A stretch of DNA of 64,000 nt from Candidatus Gastranaerophilales bacterium. GTDB taxonomy: Bacteria; Cyanobacteriota; Vampirovibrionia; Gastranaerophilales; Gastranaerophilaceae. Each line of letters starts with the position of its first letter. The stretch's first letter is position 1. Made by a program: the position numbers and the translations under genes. Shown piece after piece: positions 8,434 through 17,580 of this stretch. The stretch covers positions 1-64,000 of the forward strand of contig CANPYC010000008.1 in NCBI GenBank assembly GCA_947587615.1, read 5' to 3'. Below the pieces are notes generated by a model. That model saw nothing but the letters and a program-made list of their open reading frames with translations. It searched no databases and was not told where the DNA came from.

Positions 8434-8981
8434 TGAATACAATCCTTTTCCTGAATATAGTTGTAGCCGACTAAATATGCTTCAATGTTTTTTTGTATAA
8501 GCTCGGCTTTGTTTTTTAAAATTTTCTCATAAGCAAGCTTAACGTTATCCAAAGTAAAATTACCAAGAATTTTTGACAGTACACCAAGAGCAATGGAATT
8601 TGTAATTTTAATATTACCAAGCTTCATTGCTTCTTGAGTTAAAGGAGCGAAGATATATTTTATATCATCTCTTGTTTTGTTAATCTTAGCTAAAGAAGAA
8701 TTAACAATGATTGTTCCGTTTTCTTTAACCTTTGAGATAAATTTATCAAAAGATGTTTGGTTAAGAGCAATAACAAAATCAACTTTATCATTTTGTACAC
8801 ATAAAAGCTCGGAATCGGACATATTAATCTCGCAATTAACCGCACCGCCTCGCATTTCAGCGCCATAACAGGGGCAGTATGAAACAAATAAATCATTCAG
8901 CATGAAAATATTTGCCAATATTGAACCGACTGATAAAACCCCTTGACCACCCGAGCCCGATATAATAAAATTTTTAATCAT
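8424..8981 (-). CDS. 2-oxoacid:ferredoxin oxidoreductase, gamma subunit
   Basis: 185 residues. The start ISGSGGQGVLSVGSILA and CPCYGAEMRGGAVNCEI are the hallmarks of the catalytic gamma domain of KorC/VorA/PorC. With the alpha, beta and delta subunits encoded just upstream it forms a thiamine-diphosphate, iron-sulfur enzyme that converts a 2-oxoacid plus CoA to acyl-CoA, CO2 and reduced ferredoxin. It overlaps beta by 8 bp and fabH by 10 bp. Substrate (2-oxoglutarate or a branched-chain oxoacid) cannot be read from the sequence. Confidence 0.9.
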   Translation of the reverse strand: MIKNFIISGSGGQGVLSVGSILANIFMLNDLFVSYCPCYGAEMRGGAVNCEINMSDSELLCVQNDKVDFVIALNQTSFDKFISKVKENGTIIVNSSLAKINKTRDDIKYIFAPLTQEAMKLGNIKITNSIALGVLSKILGNFTLDNVKLAYEKILKNKAELIQKNIEAYLVGYNYIQEKDCIQCQ

Positions 8982-9729
8982 TTTTAATGTCCTTAAATAT
9001 ACCCAGCGGATAAATTTTACTTATTTCTTCTTCAATTTTCTTATGCGCTTCACTTGGAGATAATTTCCAGTTGGTAGGACAAGTGGATAATATTTCCACA
9101 AAACTAAATCCAAGCCCCTGCTGTTGATATTCAAATGCTTTTTTTATCTGCGCTTTAGCGTTTATTATATTTTTAACATTATATAGCGCAACTCGAGAGC
9201 AAAAGCTTACACCCTCGCAAAGTGCTATATGTTCTGCGGTTTTAATCGGAAAACCATGATATTGCCTGTTTCTTCCTAAAGGACTTGTTGCGGTTACCTG
9301 CCCCATTACCGTAGTAGGCCCTAATTGACCTCCTGTCATACCGTAGTTTGTGTTATTAATACAAATTGCAGTTATATTTTCACCCCTAAGAGCGCTATGC
9401 ATGGATTCAGCCAGACCGATTGAAGCAAAATCCCCGTCCCCTTGATAAGTAAAAACAAATTTATCATTCTTAAGCGCTCTATGTGCTCTTTTAACACCTG
9501 TTGCAACAGCGCATGCTCTGCCATGAGGCGCTTCAATACAATCTACATCTAAAAAATCATATAATAATACCGAACATCCGCTTGAAGCAATTGCAATTGC
9601 GTTTTCTCTTAAATTCAGTTCATCTAAAACTTCTGCTACAAGCTTAATTGCAACACCGTGATCGCAACCCGGGCAAAAAGTAAAAGTTGAATTTTCTTTT
9701 ATGGATTTTGGAACGCTATAAACTTGCAT
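8974..9729 (-). CDS. 2-oxoacid:ferredoxin oxidoreductase, beta (TPP-binding) subunit
   Basis: 251 residues from the ATG at 9729, chosen for its AAGGAG ribosome site. Visible are FCPGCDHGVAIKL with a cluster/TPP cysteine region, the TPP-Mg motif GDGDFASIGLAESMH ending in INNTNYGMTGGQ, and GPTTVMGQVTATSPLG, typical of KorB/VorC. It overlaps the alpha gene by 14 bp. It is the subunit that carries thiamine diphosphate and passes electrons to the ferredoxin-like delta chain. Confidence 0.9.
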   Translation of the reverse strand: MQVYSVPKSIKENSTFTFCPGCDHGVAIKLVAEVLDELNLRENAIAIASSGCSVLLYDFLDVDCIEAPHGRACAVATGVKRAHRALKNDKFVFTYQGDGDFASIGLAESMHSALRGENITAICINNTNYGMTGGQLGPTTVMGQVTATSPLGRNRQYHGFPIKTAEHIALCEGVSFCSRVALYNVKNIINAKAQIKKAFEYQQQGLGFSFVEILSTCPTNWKLSPSEAHKKIEEEISKIYPLGIFKDIKND

Positions 9730-10786
9730 GGCACTCCTTTGCAATATTTTCAATTGCGCTTATAATTTCTTCTTTTTTAAGCCAATCGCCAACCGGCTTT
9801 CCAACAAAAGATACCTGAGCGTTAGATAATACTCCAAGCCTTATATCTCTAAGCATTTGACCTAAATTCATTTCAATATCGATAAATAATTTTGCTTTGA
9901 TAGAGAGCTCTCTTAAGCGTTTATAAGGAAAAGGATAAAGAGTTTTTGGACGAAATACCCCATATTTTAACCCCTGTTCTCTAAAATGATTACATACGGC
10001 TTTAGCTACTCTTGCCATGGTTCCAAAAGCAGTTAAGATAATATCCGCATCATCACAAAGATATTCTTCAAAATCCTGTTCGTTTTGTTCAATGTATCTG
10101 TATTTTTCACTAAGTTTTAAAATATGTTGATTTAGTTTATTTTGCTCAGGTTCAAGCGAATGAATTTCTCTTGAAGGTCTGCCTTTAGCTCCGTCAAGGC
10201 GCCAGGATGAATTATCAATTTCTTCATAAGGATTATTAATAAAATTAACAGGCTCCGCCATCTGCCCTAAAAGCCCATCCACAAGAAGAATAACGGGATT
10301 TCTGTATTTTTGAGCCATATAGAAAGATTTATATGTCATCTCAACAACTTCTTGCACGTTGCAAGGAGAAAGAACTATTGTTTGATAATCGCCGTTACCT
10401 CCTCCGATTGTTGATTGGTTATAGTCTCCCTGGGAAGGATAGATATAACCTTGTCCCGGACCTGCCCTCATAACATTAACAAGAACAATTGGAAGCTCAT
10501 CCGAGCATGCGTAAGACAACCCTTCCTGCATAAGAGCAACGGCGCATGATGAACTTGATGTCATAACTTTAGCGCCGCTTGAAGCAGCGCCAAGCGCCAT
10601 ATTAATTGCAGCAATTTCAGATTCGGCGCAAACATAAGCCAAATTTCTTTTTTGCATTTCAAGGCTTAAATATTCGCCGATTTCCGTTTGAGGAGTGATG
10701 GGATAGCCGAAATAGCAACTACAGCCGCATTCAAGTGCAGCTTTAGCAATAGCAATATTTCCTTTTAAAAGTTGTTTTTCGCTCAT
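9716..10786 (-). CDS. 2-oxoacid:ferredoxin oxidoreductase, alpha subunit
   Basis: 356 residues from MSEKQLLKGN; the open frame upstream only reads through the delta gene. It opens with GNIAIAKAALECGCSCYFGYPITPQTEI, then GAKVMTSSSSCAVALMQEGLSYA and MRAGPGQGYIYPSQGDY, the pyrimidine-binding and core domains of KorA/VorB. Its ATG overlaps the delta stop codon (TAATG). Length and motif order match the four-subunit type rather than the fused PFOR type. Confidence 0.9.
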   Translation of the reverse strand: MSEKQLLKGNIAIAKAALECGCSCYFGYPITPQTEIGEYLSLEMQKRNLAYVCAESEIAAINMALGAASSGAKVMTSSSSCAVALMQEGLSYACSDELPIVLVNVMRAGPGQGYIYPSQGDYNQSTIGGGNGDYQTIVLSPCNVQEVVEMTYKSFYMAQKYRNPVILLVDGLLGQMAEPVNFINNPYEEIDNSSWRLDGAKGRPSREIHSLEPEQNKLNQHILKLSEKYRYIEQNEQDFEEYLCDDADIILTAFGTMARVAKAVCNHFREQGLKYGVFRPKTLYPFPYKRLRELSIKAKLFIDIEMNLGQMLRDIRLGVLSNAQVSFVGKPVGDWLKKEEIISAIENIAKECHASL

Positions 10787-10995
10787 TATCTGTAGACTTC
10801 CGTTATGGCAATTTCGGGACAAACGATGGCACATTGGGTACAACCTAAACATTGGTTGTTATTATCCTGAAACTCTACAACGTATTCCCCTGTCTTACCT
10901 ATGATATTACTTTTTTTAATTAAATTTTTCGGGCAGGTTTCCATGCATAAATAGCAGGATTTACACTTATCTTTATCTATTTTTATGTAAGACAT
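10786..10995 (-). CDS. 2-oxoacid:ferredoxin oxidoreductase, delta subunit (2x[4Fe-4S] ferredoxin)
   Basis: 69 residues with two clusters: CKSCYLCMETCPKN near the N terminus and CLGCTQCAIVCPE near the C terminus, both CX2CX2CX3CP. It is the electron-output subunit of the complex and the first gene of the delta-alpha-beta-gamma-fabH-fabF operon. An AAGGGGG ribosome site lies upstream of the ATG. Confidence 0.9.
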   Translation of the reverse strand: MSYIKIDKDKCKSCYLCMETCPKNLIKKSNIIGKTGEYVVEFQDNNNQCLGCTQCAIVCPEIAITEVYR

Positions 10996-11204
10996 AAATT
11001 ATAAGCCCCCTTACCCGATTTTAACAGATATTAGAATTTGTTTTAAATATATCTTAAATTTATTTTCTCACAAAATTAAAAAAAGTGAATTGGTAAATTT
11101 TCTTTAAATTTACTTAATATTTCTTAATATTTAACCGATATAAGTAAAATTTAAATCATATATATTTTTTATATATATAAGAAATAAGGTAAGGAAACTA
11201 AAAA

Positions 11205-12332
11205 ATGGAACTTAAGTCCTTAAGTGAAAAAATTTTAAATACGACAAGCAAAACACAAATAATTCAAAATACCGAAGCGCAGCCTCAAAACTCTGCACCG
11301 AGTGTTTTAGATGATAGTTTTTACAGACAAAACAATACCAAAAACTTTAAACAAAACGCTACTGCTTCAGAAGCTCAAAGAATTTTAGAGCAAATGAACA
11401 AAAGCAGTCTTTTTAATACAAACGCAAATTTTAATCATTCCGTTAATAATGAATCAAGAACACGTGAAGGTCTTGTCCAGCTTGTTAATAACCAAAGAGG
11501 TACAATTTGCGTTGATATGGATGATGATGGCAAAAAAGAAGAAATGAGCCTTGTAGATGCAATTGCAGCTTCACATGATAGCGAACTTGACATATATATT
11601 GAAGAACAAATTTCTGCTATTCAGCAAAAAACAGGCGGAAGAATAGTAGGACAGAACAATTTTCTATCCGCTGAATCATTGGAATTTTTATCCCAAAAAG
11701 GCATTAAAGTCGATAAAATTAACGATAGAACCTATACATTTTCTTTGGTTGATAAAGACGGAAATGTTTTAGAGGACTCTAACGGCAAAAAAGGAAGCGT
11801 TATATTTTCTGATTGCGTAATCCCCGACGGATACGCTGATGGCGCTGAAGCAAATTTAGGCAGCATACTTGACTCTATGGGTTATGATTGTATTTCAAAA
11901 GCCGATTTTATAGGTCATGAAGGCGATTATGAAAAAGTTTTAAGTGAAATTGAAAGCAATATAAACCAAGGATTATATAAAGGCGATACCAAAGTTGAAG
12001 ATATATACGGCGGAGCGCAGACTTTTTCAAATACATTAGGCTCAAAAAGCAGTACAAATAATTCAAACCACAACTATAAAACAGACGTAATTAACAATAA
12101 TACCGAAGATGATATAGATAATACGGATAATGAAGAATATGACAGCAACACACAAAGCAGAATTTTTGATGATTACAAAGCTGCGCTTAAAGCTCAGAAA
12201 AATGAATACAAACAAACCCATGACGGCGAGATTGCTCAAGGAGAAGATTACAAGCATTTAAAAACAAAAGCTAAAAATATGGTAATCAAACAGTACGGCG
12301 AAGGCGCAAGAGAAATTTTGCAAAATCTATAA
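11205..12332 (+). CDS. Unknown protein with EF-hand-like Asp loop, tandem paralogue 1
   Basis: 375 residues, not recognised. The Asn/Gln/Ser-rich first 85 residues look disordered. A conserved core follows with GTICVDMDDDGKKEEMSLVD (Asp-rich loop D104-G109), DKDGNVLEDSNGKKGSVIF and MGYDCISKADFIGHEGDYEK, then an acidic/Asn linker and a basic helical tail ending KQYGEGAREILQNL. No signal peptide or membrane segment. The D-x-D-x-D-G loop is what calcium-binding EF-hand or dockerin loops look like, but the second half of an EF-hand is not clear. It has an AAGGA ribosome site and lies 49 bp before its paralogue. Confidence 0.7.
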   Translation: MELKSLSEKILNTTSKTQIIQNTEAQPQNSAPSVLDDSFYRQNNTKNFKQNATASEAQRILEQMNKSSLFNTNANFNHSVNNESRTREGLVQLVNNQRGTICVDMDDDGKKEEMSLVDAIAASHDSELDIYIEEQISAIQQKTGGRIVGQNNFLSAESLEFLSQKGIKVDKINDRTYTFSLVDKDGNVLEDSNGKKGSVIFSDCVIPDGYADGAEANLGSILDSMGYDCISKADFIGHEGDYEKVLSEIESNINQGLYKGDTKVEDIYGGAQTFSNTLGSKSSTNNSNHNYKTDVINNNTEDDIDNTDNEEYDSNTQSRIFDDYKAALKAQKNEYKQTHDGEIAQGEDYKHLKTKAKNMVIKQYGEGAREILQNL

Positions 12333-12381
12333 CAAGAAATATTAAAATTAAAAAATTAATTGCAATAACGGAGAAAAAGCT

Positions 12382-13497
12382 ATGACGGCAATAAAATCAG
12401 CAACGGATTTAAAAATTTACGATACAAAAAAAACACAAAACGAGCCCGAAGTAAACACTCAAACAAATACAATAAGTGCTCATGACAGAAATTATTATAA
12501 TGATTCAACTTCAATGAATACCAATGACGCACTTCAAACACTCTATGAATCAAATTTATTTCACAGAGTTAAATATGATCAGGTAAATAATTGTTCATCA
12601 AACAGAGCTCAAATAGACAGAGCACTTAACGGTCAAAAAGGAACAATTATGATAGATTCCGATTACGACGGCACAAAAGAAGAAATGAATTTAGCCGATG
12701 CCGTAGCAGCTTCTTACGATTCCGAACTTGATTTATATATTCAGGAAGAATTGCAGCAATTTTTAGGCGACAGCTGGAGCATTAAGAAATTAAATGCGGG
12801 TCAGGAAGAATTGCTTGCACAAAAAGGAATAAAAATCGAACAGGTGGGTGACAGAGTATGGTCAGCATCTTTGGTTGATTCCGAAGGAAATGTTTTAGAA
12901 GACGAATACGGCAACAAAGGCAGTATAATATATTGTGACAGGCTTGTACCCGATGGAAATGTTCAAGGTATTGAAATGAATTTTGCAAGTATACTTGACG
13001 TAATGGGCTATGATTGCATTTCAAAAGCCGATTTTCTGGGTAAAGAAGGCGATTATGAAAAAGTTTTAGCTACCGTTGAAGAAAATATCAACAAAGGATT
13101 ATACAAAGGAAGCGTAAAAACTAATGAAATTTATGACGTTGGAAGTTCTTCTTACGGAGGTAGCGTGCCTTCAACAAATAAAGACAGGGCAATAACCGAC
13201 AGTTACAGCGGTGAAGGATACGAAAAAGCAATACAAGAAGCAGAAGAACAAGAGGAAGAACAAGCGGACGTACAAGAAGAAACTCAAGACGGTAAAGAAA
13301 TTCTAAACGCATATAAAGCGGAAGTGGAAGCTCAAAAGAAAAAATATCTTCAAAAAGCAAACGATGGAAGTGATGAAGATGATAGCCAAAGCAGCTTAAC
13401 TCAATCAGAAATAAAACTTATTGAAAACAAAGCAAAAAAAGCAATAGTAAATAAATACGGACAAGATGCCTTAAATTATCTGCCTAAAGCTGCTTAG
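12382..13497 (+). CDS. Unknown protein with EF-hand-like Asp loop, tandem paralogue 2
   Basis: 371 residues, clearly homologous to the previous gene over the core: GTIMIDSDYDGTKEEMNLAD (loop D92-G97), DSEGNVLEDEYGNKGSIIY and MGYDCISKADFLGKEGDYEK. The N terminus has diverged, and the linker before the tail is Glu/Gln-rich instead of Asn-rich. The tail NKYGQDALNYLPKAA parallels that of paralogue 1. It has a GGAG ribosome site and a strong terminator at 13513. No secretion signal is visible, so location is unknown. Confidence 0.7.
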   Translation: MTAIKSATDLKIYDTKKTQNEPEVNTQTNTISAHDRNYYNDSTSMNTNDALQTLYESNLFHRVKYDQVNNCSSNRAQIDRALNGQKGTIMIDSDYDGTKEEMNLADAVAASYDSELDLYIQEELQQFLGDSWSIKKLNAGQEELLAQKGIKIEQVGDRVWSASLVDSEGNVLEDEYGNKGSIIYCDRLVPDGNVQGIEMNFASILDVMGYDCISKADFLGKEGDYEKVLATVEENINKGLYKGSVKTNEIYDVGSSSYGGSVPSTNKDRAITDSYSGEGYEKAIQEAEEQEEEQADVQEETQDGKEILNAYKAEVEAQKKKYLQKANDGSDEDDSQSSLTQSEIKLIENKAKKAIVNKYGQDALNYLPKAA

Positions 13498-13512
13498 GAT
13501 TAATTTTTTACA

Positions 13513-13545
13513 AGCGAGCCAAGTTTAAAACTTGGTTCGCTTTTT
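13513..13545 (+). terminator. Rho-independent terminator
   Basis: Long inverted repeat AGCGAGCCAAGTTT / AAACTTGGTTCGCT followed by a T run, 16 bp after the stop of the tandem pair. Confidence 0.9.
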
Positions 13546-13606
13546 AGCTGTTTTAATTGCTTAAAGTTAAGAGATATGCTAATATTTTCTAAACAAAGGA
13601 TAAAAT

Positions 13607-15424
13607 ATGAAAATATTATTTTTATTTCCGCCTCAGTGGATGCCGATTAGTCCGCATTATGCTATCCCTACTCTTATGGGACAATTTAAGGATACGGGTT
13701 TTGAAGCAAGCGTAATTGATTTAAACATAGATTTTTATAATAAGATACTAAACTCTGATTTTGTTTCAAATTCACTACAAAAAGCAAGAAAAACCCTTGA
13801 AGAGCTAAAGCTTGAAATAAAAAAAGTATATGACCCTAAAAAGACTTTTGAAGATTATCCTTTTGAGTGGAAAAATAAAATTGCAAAAGCTTCAATGATT
13901 GAAGAACTTTTATCTAAAGATCCTAAAAAGCTTGATAGGGCTGCTTTGTTAATTAATCAATCAACTTCAATTTTAAAATCAAAAAAACATTTCTATAATC
14001 CAAAGCTATTTACAAGTGCAATTAATACAATTGAAACTGCGCTTGAGATTGTATCAGCACCCTATTATCCGACGCAAATCGGTTTTATAAGTTATAATAA
14101 CAAGCTTATGAAACTCAACTGGGATGATATAAAGTATTATGTTTTTGATAGAAGCACAAACATTTTCTATGATTATTTTGAAACAATGCTTGATGAAATA
14201 TTAGCTCATAATGCCGACTATATCGGTATTTCAATTAATTCATCAAACCAAATTATAGCGGGGCTCACGCTTGGCTACTTACTAAAAGAAAAAACGAAAA
14301 AATCTTCTAAAAAAATTCATATTAATATCGGCGGAAATCACTTCGGAAGAGTATCCGACGCATTATTTAATCATAAAGAGTTTTTTGAGCTTTTCTGCGA
14401 TTCACTGACTGTTGAAGAAGGTGAAAAACCCGTTTTGGAGCTTGCAAGATATTTGAATAATGAAATTAAGATTGAGCAAGTACCTAATTTAATGTATTTA
14501 AAAAACGGGGTTGTTGTTCAAAATGAAATAGTTGAACCAATGAGCTTAAATGAGATGAAAGCACCGAGTTTAGAAGGGTATAACTTAACTAAATATTTTA
14601 TCCCTGAAATTGTTATGCCTTTTCAAACTTCAAGAGGCTGTTATTGGAGAAAATGCAGTTTCTGTGACCATGATTTTGGAATGTGTTATAACACAAAAAA
14701 TCTTGATAAACTCGTTGAGCAGATAAAGTTTTTTAAAGAAAAATATAATATAACAAAATTTGAATTTATTGATGAAGCAATAAGCCCTCATTATATGAAA
14801 GAAATGTCTAAACGCTTTATTGATGAAAAGCTTAATGTTACTTTCTTTTGCGATGCTCGAATTGAAAGCGGTTTTAGTGCTGAGATATTTGAACTTGCTT
14901 CTCGTGCGGGTCTTAAGATGGTTTTATGGGGCTTTGAATCGGGTTCAAGAAGAATTATGGAACTTATCAACAAAGGAATAGATATTGATAATCGACTGAA
15001 TATTTTAAAATCGGCAAGAGAAAAAGGAATTTATAATTTTGCTTTTATTTTCTTCGGTTTTCCCGCTGAAACCTATGAAGAAGCACTTATGACAATTGAT
15101 GTAATTTGTCAAAATACCGATATTATTAATTCTTACGGTAAGAGTGTTTTTACAATGGGAAAACATACAAAATTAAGAGAATCTCCGCAAAAGTATGGTG
15201 TTATAGGTGAAACCTATCAAGAAGCGGAATTTTCTCCCACATATTGCTATGAAGCAAGCGGAATGACAAAAGAAAAGCTTAAAGAAGTTATTGAACTCTG
15301 TACCAAAAGAGCCTATGAAGCTTATGGAAACAGACTATCTTTCCATCTTTTAAGCAGAGAAATAATATTTTTATACCTTAATCGCTATACAATTGATGAT
15401 GTTTGCAATTTTAAACTGGAGTAG
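13607..15424 (+). CDS. B12-binding-domain radical SAM protein
   Basis: 605 residues. The N terminus ILFLFPPQWMPISPHYAIPT is the usual opening of cobalamin-binding radical SAM proteins, with SINSSNQIIAGLTLGYLL and INIGGNHFGR in the Rossmann part. The radical SAM core begins TSRGCYWRKCSFCDHDFG (about residue 345), with the variant spacing CX4CX2C, and continues with FIDEAISP and MVLWGFESGS. The cobalamin DxHxxG motif is not evident, so B12 binding is uncertain. Substrate unknown. It lies 3 bp upstream of the coiled-coil gene and has an AAGGA ribosome site. Confidence 0.8.
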   Translation: MKILFLFPPQWMPISPHYAIPTLMGQFKDTGFEASVIDLNIDFYNKILNSDFVSNSLQKARKTLEELKLEIKKVYDPKKTFEDYPFEWKNKIAKASMIEELLSKDPKKLDRAALLINQSTSILKSKKHFYNPKLFTSAINTIETALEIVSAPYYPTQIGFISYNNKLMKLNWDDIKYYVFDRSTNIFYDYFETMLDEILAHNADYIGISINSSNQIIAGLTLGYLLKEKTKKSSKKIHINIGGNHFGRVSDALFNHKEFFELFCDSLTVEEGEKPVLELARYLNNEIKIEQVPNLMYLKNGVVVQNEIVEPMSLNEMKAPSLEGYNLTKYFIPEIVMPFQTSRGCYWRKCSFCDHDFGMCYNTKNLDKLVEQIKFFKEKYNITKFEFIDEAISPHYMKEMSKRFIDEKLNVTFFCDARIESGFSAEIFELASRAGLKMVLWGFESGSRRIMELINKGIDIDNRLNILKSAREKGIYNFAFIFFGFPAETYEEALMTIDVICQNTDIINSYGKSVFTMGKHTKLRESPQKYGVIGETYQEAEFSPTYCYEASGMTKEKLKEVIELCTKRAYEAYGNRLSFHLLSREIIFLYLNRYTIDDVCNFKLE

Positions 15425-15427
15425 ATA

Positions 15428-15844
15428 ATGGATAATATTGATGATATTGAAAATTATGAAGAATTATTTTCAAATATCGAACAGGAAAATAATGAAGATG
15501 ATAAAAAAGAAGAGTTGTTTGGTTTTGATGAGGTATTAAAACAAAGACAAATTAAAAAAGATGCGCTAAGAAAAAGACTATATAAATATTATCTTAATGA
15601 TGAAGAAATAGATAATCTTTTTAAGATAATAGAGCGCACGGAGCAAAAAATGGAAAAAATTAAATACAGCCTTGATTACAGCAACTTAAAAGACGGTCAG
15701 GTAACAGATATGACAAATAAACTTTTAAAAGTTCAAGACGAGATGAAGGTTGAATTTGATAAGCAATTAAACAAAGTTTTAAAGAAAAAGTATGAAAATG
15801 CTAAAAAGATTTTAGAAAAACAAAAAAAGAAAGATAATGACTAA
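15428..15844 (+). CDS. Acidic coiled-coil protein of unknown function
   Basis: 138 residues, not recognised. The first 45 are very acidic (many Asp/Glu); the remainder is charged helix with heptad-like leucines and lysines (KRLYKYYLNDEEIDNLFK, then KMEKIKYSLDYSNLKDG), ending in a lysine run. No membrane segment. It has a GGAG ribosome site, sits between the radical SAM gene and the sugar porter, and overlaps the latter by 8 bp. Confidence 0.65.
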   Translation: MDNIDDIENYEELFSNIEQENNEDDKKEELFGFDEVLKQRQIKKDALRKRLYKYYLNDEEIDNLFKIIERTEQKMEKIKYSLDYSNLKDGQVTDMTNKLLKVQDEMKVEFDKQLNKVLKKKYENAKKILEKQKKKDND

Positions 15845-17159
15845 ACATATTTATTTATACACATTAGCAATTTTTATTGCACTTGGCGGAATGTTATCAG
15901 GGTATGATACGGGAGTTATATCGGGAGCTTTGTTATACATTAATAAAAGTTTTCAAATTAATTCCTACTATCAGGGGTTATTGGTTGCTTCCGTTTCCTT
16001 GGGTGCAATATTGGGTGCAATATTTAACGGATTATTTATAGATAAAATAGGAAGAAAGAAAACTCTTTTAATTATTGCTCTTATTTTTGCGCTGGGTTCA
16101 ATTTGCTGTTGGTTTTCGCAAAATATAATTGAGCTTATCTTATCAAGAATTATCGTAGGGCTTGCTTGCGGAGCCGTTAGCTTTAGCGCACCATTATACT
16201 TAGCTGAGATATCAACAAAAGAAAAAAGAGGTTCTATTGTTTCATTTTATCAAGTAGCTATTACCCTTGGAATACTGAGCTCTTATTTTGTTAATTATTT
16301 TTGTTCTAATTTATCCTCAAATTGGAGAATGATGTTTTTGTTAGGGGCAATACCCGCTATTATACTCTTTTTTTCAATATTAAATAAAGATGATACTCCA
16401 AGATGGCTTGTGTATAAAAATCGGGTTGATGAAGCAAAAAAAGTATTAAGCAAGCTTGATAAAAATTGCGATGTCGATTTAACAATTGATGAAATAAAAT
16501 CTACACTTAATAAAGATGAAAAAATTAAATTTTCAAAAAATGTAATAAAACCTTTTATAATCGGTATCGGTATAATGTTTGCTCAAATTGCAACGGGAAT
16601 TAATGCGATTATATATTATGCTCCGACAATTTTAAAGCAAGCGGGTTTTGCAACCGAAAAAAACGCATTATTATCCACAATATTTATCGGTGTTGTTAAT
16701 TTTTTAATGACTTTTGTTGCGGTTTATTTTGTTGATAAAAAAGGAAGAAAGCCTCTTTTATATATCGGATTATCAGGCATGCTCATAAGCTTATTAATGT
16801 TAAGTATGGTGTTTAGTCTTGAAATTCAATTCGGGAAATATTTGGCAATAATGTTTTGTACTTTTTATATTATTTCTTTTTCAATGTCATTAGGGCCGAT
16901 TGCGCTATTGTTAATATCGGAAGTATTTCCTCTGAAATATAGGGGAAGCGCTATGAGTTACGCTATTGTAGCTAATTTTATTTTTAATTTTATAACAACG
17001 GGATTATTTCCGATTTCGCTTGATAAGCTCGGAGCAAGTATAACATTTTTAATTTTTGCTTTAATTTGTATAATATCTCTTGTTTTTGTTTATTTTATAG
17101 TTCCTGAAACAAAAGGAATAACTCTTGAAGAGCTTGAAAACAGGTTTAAGGCTAACTAA
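15837..17159 (+). CDS. Sugar porter family MFS transporter
   Basis: 440 residues with about 12 predicted membrane helices. Sugar-porter signatures are clear: GYDTGVISGALLYI in helix 1, DKIGRKK in the loop after helix 2, DTPRWLVYKNRVDEAKKVL at the central loop, ATGINAIIYYAP in helix 7, VDKKGRKPLLYIG, and the C-terminal PETKGITLEELE. It is likely a proton-coupled monosaccharide or polyol importer; the substrate cannot be read. Its end overlaps the convergent gene at 17152 by 8 bp. Confidence 0.9.
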   Translation: MTKHIYLYTLAIFIALGGMLSGYDTGVISGALLYINKSFQINSYYQGLLVASVSLGAILGAIFNGLFIDKIGRKKTLLIIALIFALGSICCWFSQNIIELILSRIIVGLACGAVSFSAPLYLAEISTKEKRGSIVSFYQVAITLGILSSYFVNYFCSNLSSNWRMMFLLGAIPAIILFFSILNKDDTPRWLVYKNRVDEAKKVLSKLDKNCDVDLTIDEIKSTLNKDEKIKFSKNVIKPFIIGIGIMFAQIATGINAIIYYAPTILKQAGFATEKNALLSTIFIGVVNFLMTFVAVYFVDKKGRKPLLYIGLSGMLISLLMLSMVFSLEIQFGKYLAIMFCTFYIISFSMSLGPIALLLISEVFPLKYRGSAMSYAIVANFIFNFITTGLFPISLDKLGASITFLIFALICIISLVFVYFIVPETKGITLEELENRFKAN

Positions 17160-17571
17160 AACTTGTTTGGATTTTTTGCTTTAGCTGATTAATCGTTGAA
17201 TTAATTAATGAAACATTTCTTTCATCGCCTAAAAAGTCTAAAATATCTTGCTTGTTACCTCTTAGAATTGTTGTTGATATATTATATTCATCTTCATTAT
17301 CGGTATAAGAAAGATTAAGAGTTTTTTGCTCGGGAATTTTTGGGTTATAGGCATAATTAATAAAAAGGCAATATTTTTCACCCGTTTTTGAATTAGAAAA
17401 ATTTTCTTTAATACTTTCAAATTCTTTTTGATTATCATCAAGTGAGCGGGCTTTTTTATAGAGTGATAACATTGCTTCTTTTTTAATTGTATCTAAACTT
17501 TTTGCTTTTTTCTCATTATCAATAGTTTTTGGATTATGACTTTTAAAAATTTTATTTTTTATTATATTCAT
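17152..17571 (-). CDS. Small protein coupled to the RelA/SpoT-like large protein; possible partner
   Basis: 139 residues from the ATG at 17571 (a GTG six bases upstream is in frame but would leave no space for the ribosome site). Not recognised. The N half is basic and helical (Lys-rich), the C half mixed with beta-like stretches (YCLFINYAYNP, LNLSYTDNEDEYNISTTI) and a helix. Its AAGGAG site overlaps the stop of the 965-residue gene, so the two are translated together. Such tight pairing would suit an immunity protein or chaperone; that is inference from position only. Confidence 0.6.
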   Translation of the reverse strand: MNIIKNKIFKSHNPKTIDNEKKAKSLDTIKKEAMLSLYKKARSLDDNQKEFESIKENFSNSKTGEKYCLFINYAYNPKIPEQKTLNLSYTDNEDEYNISTTILRGNKQDILDFLGDERNVSLINSTINQLKQKIQTSFS

Positions 17572-17580
17572 CTTCACTCC

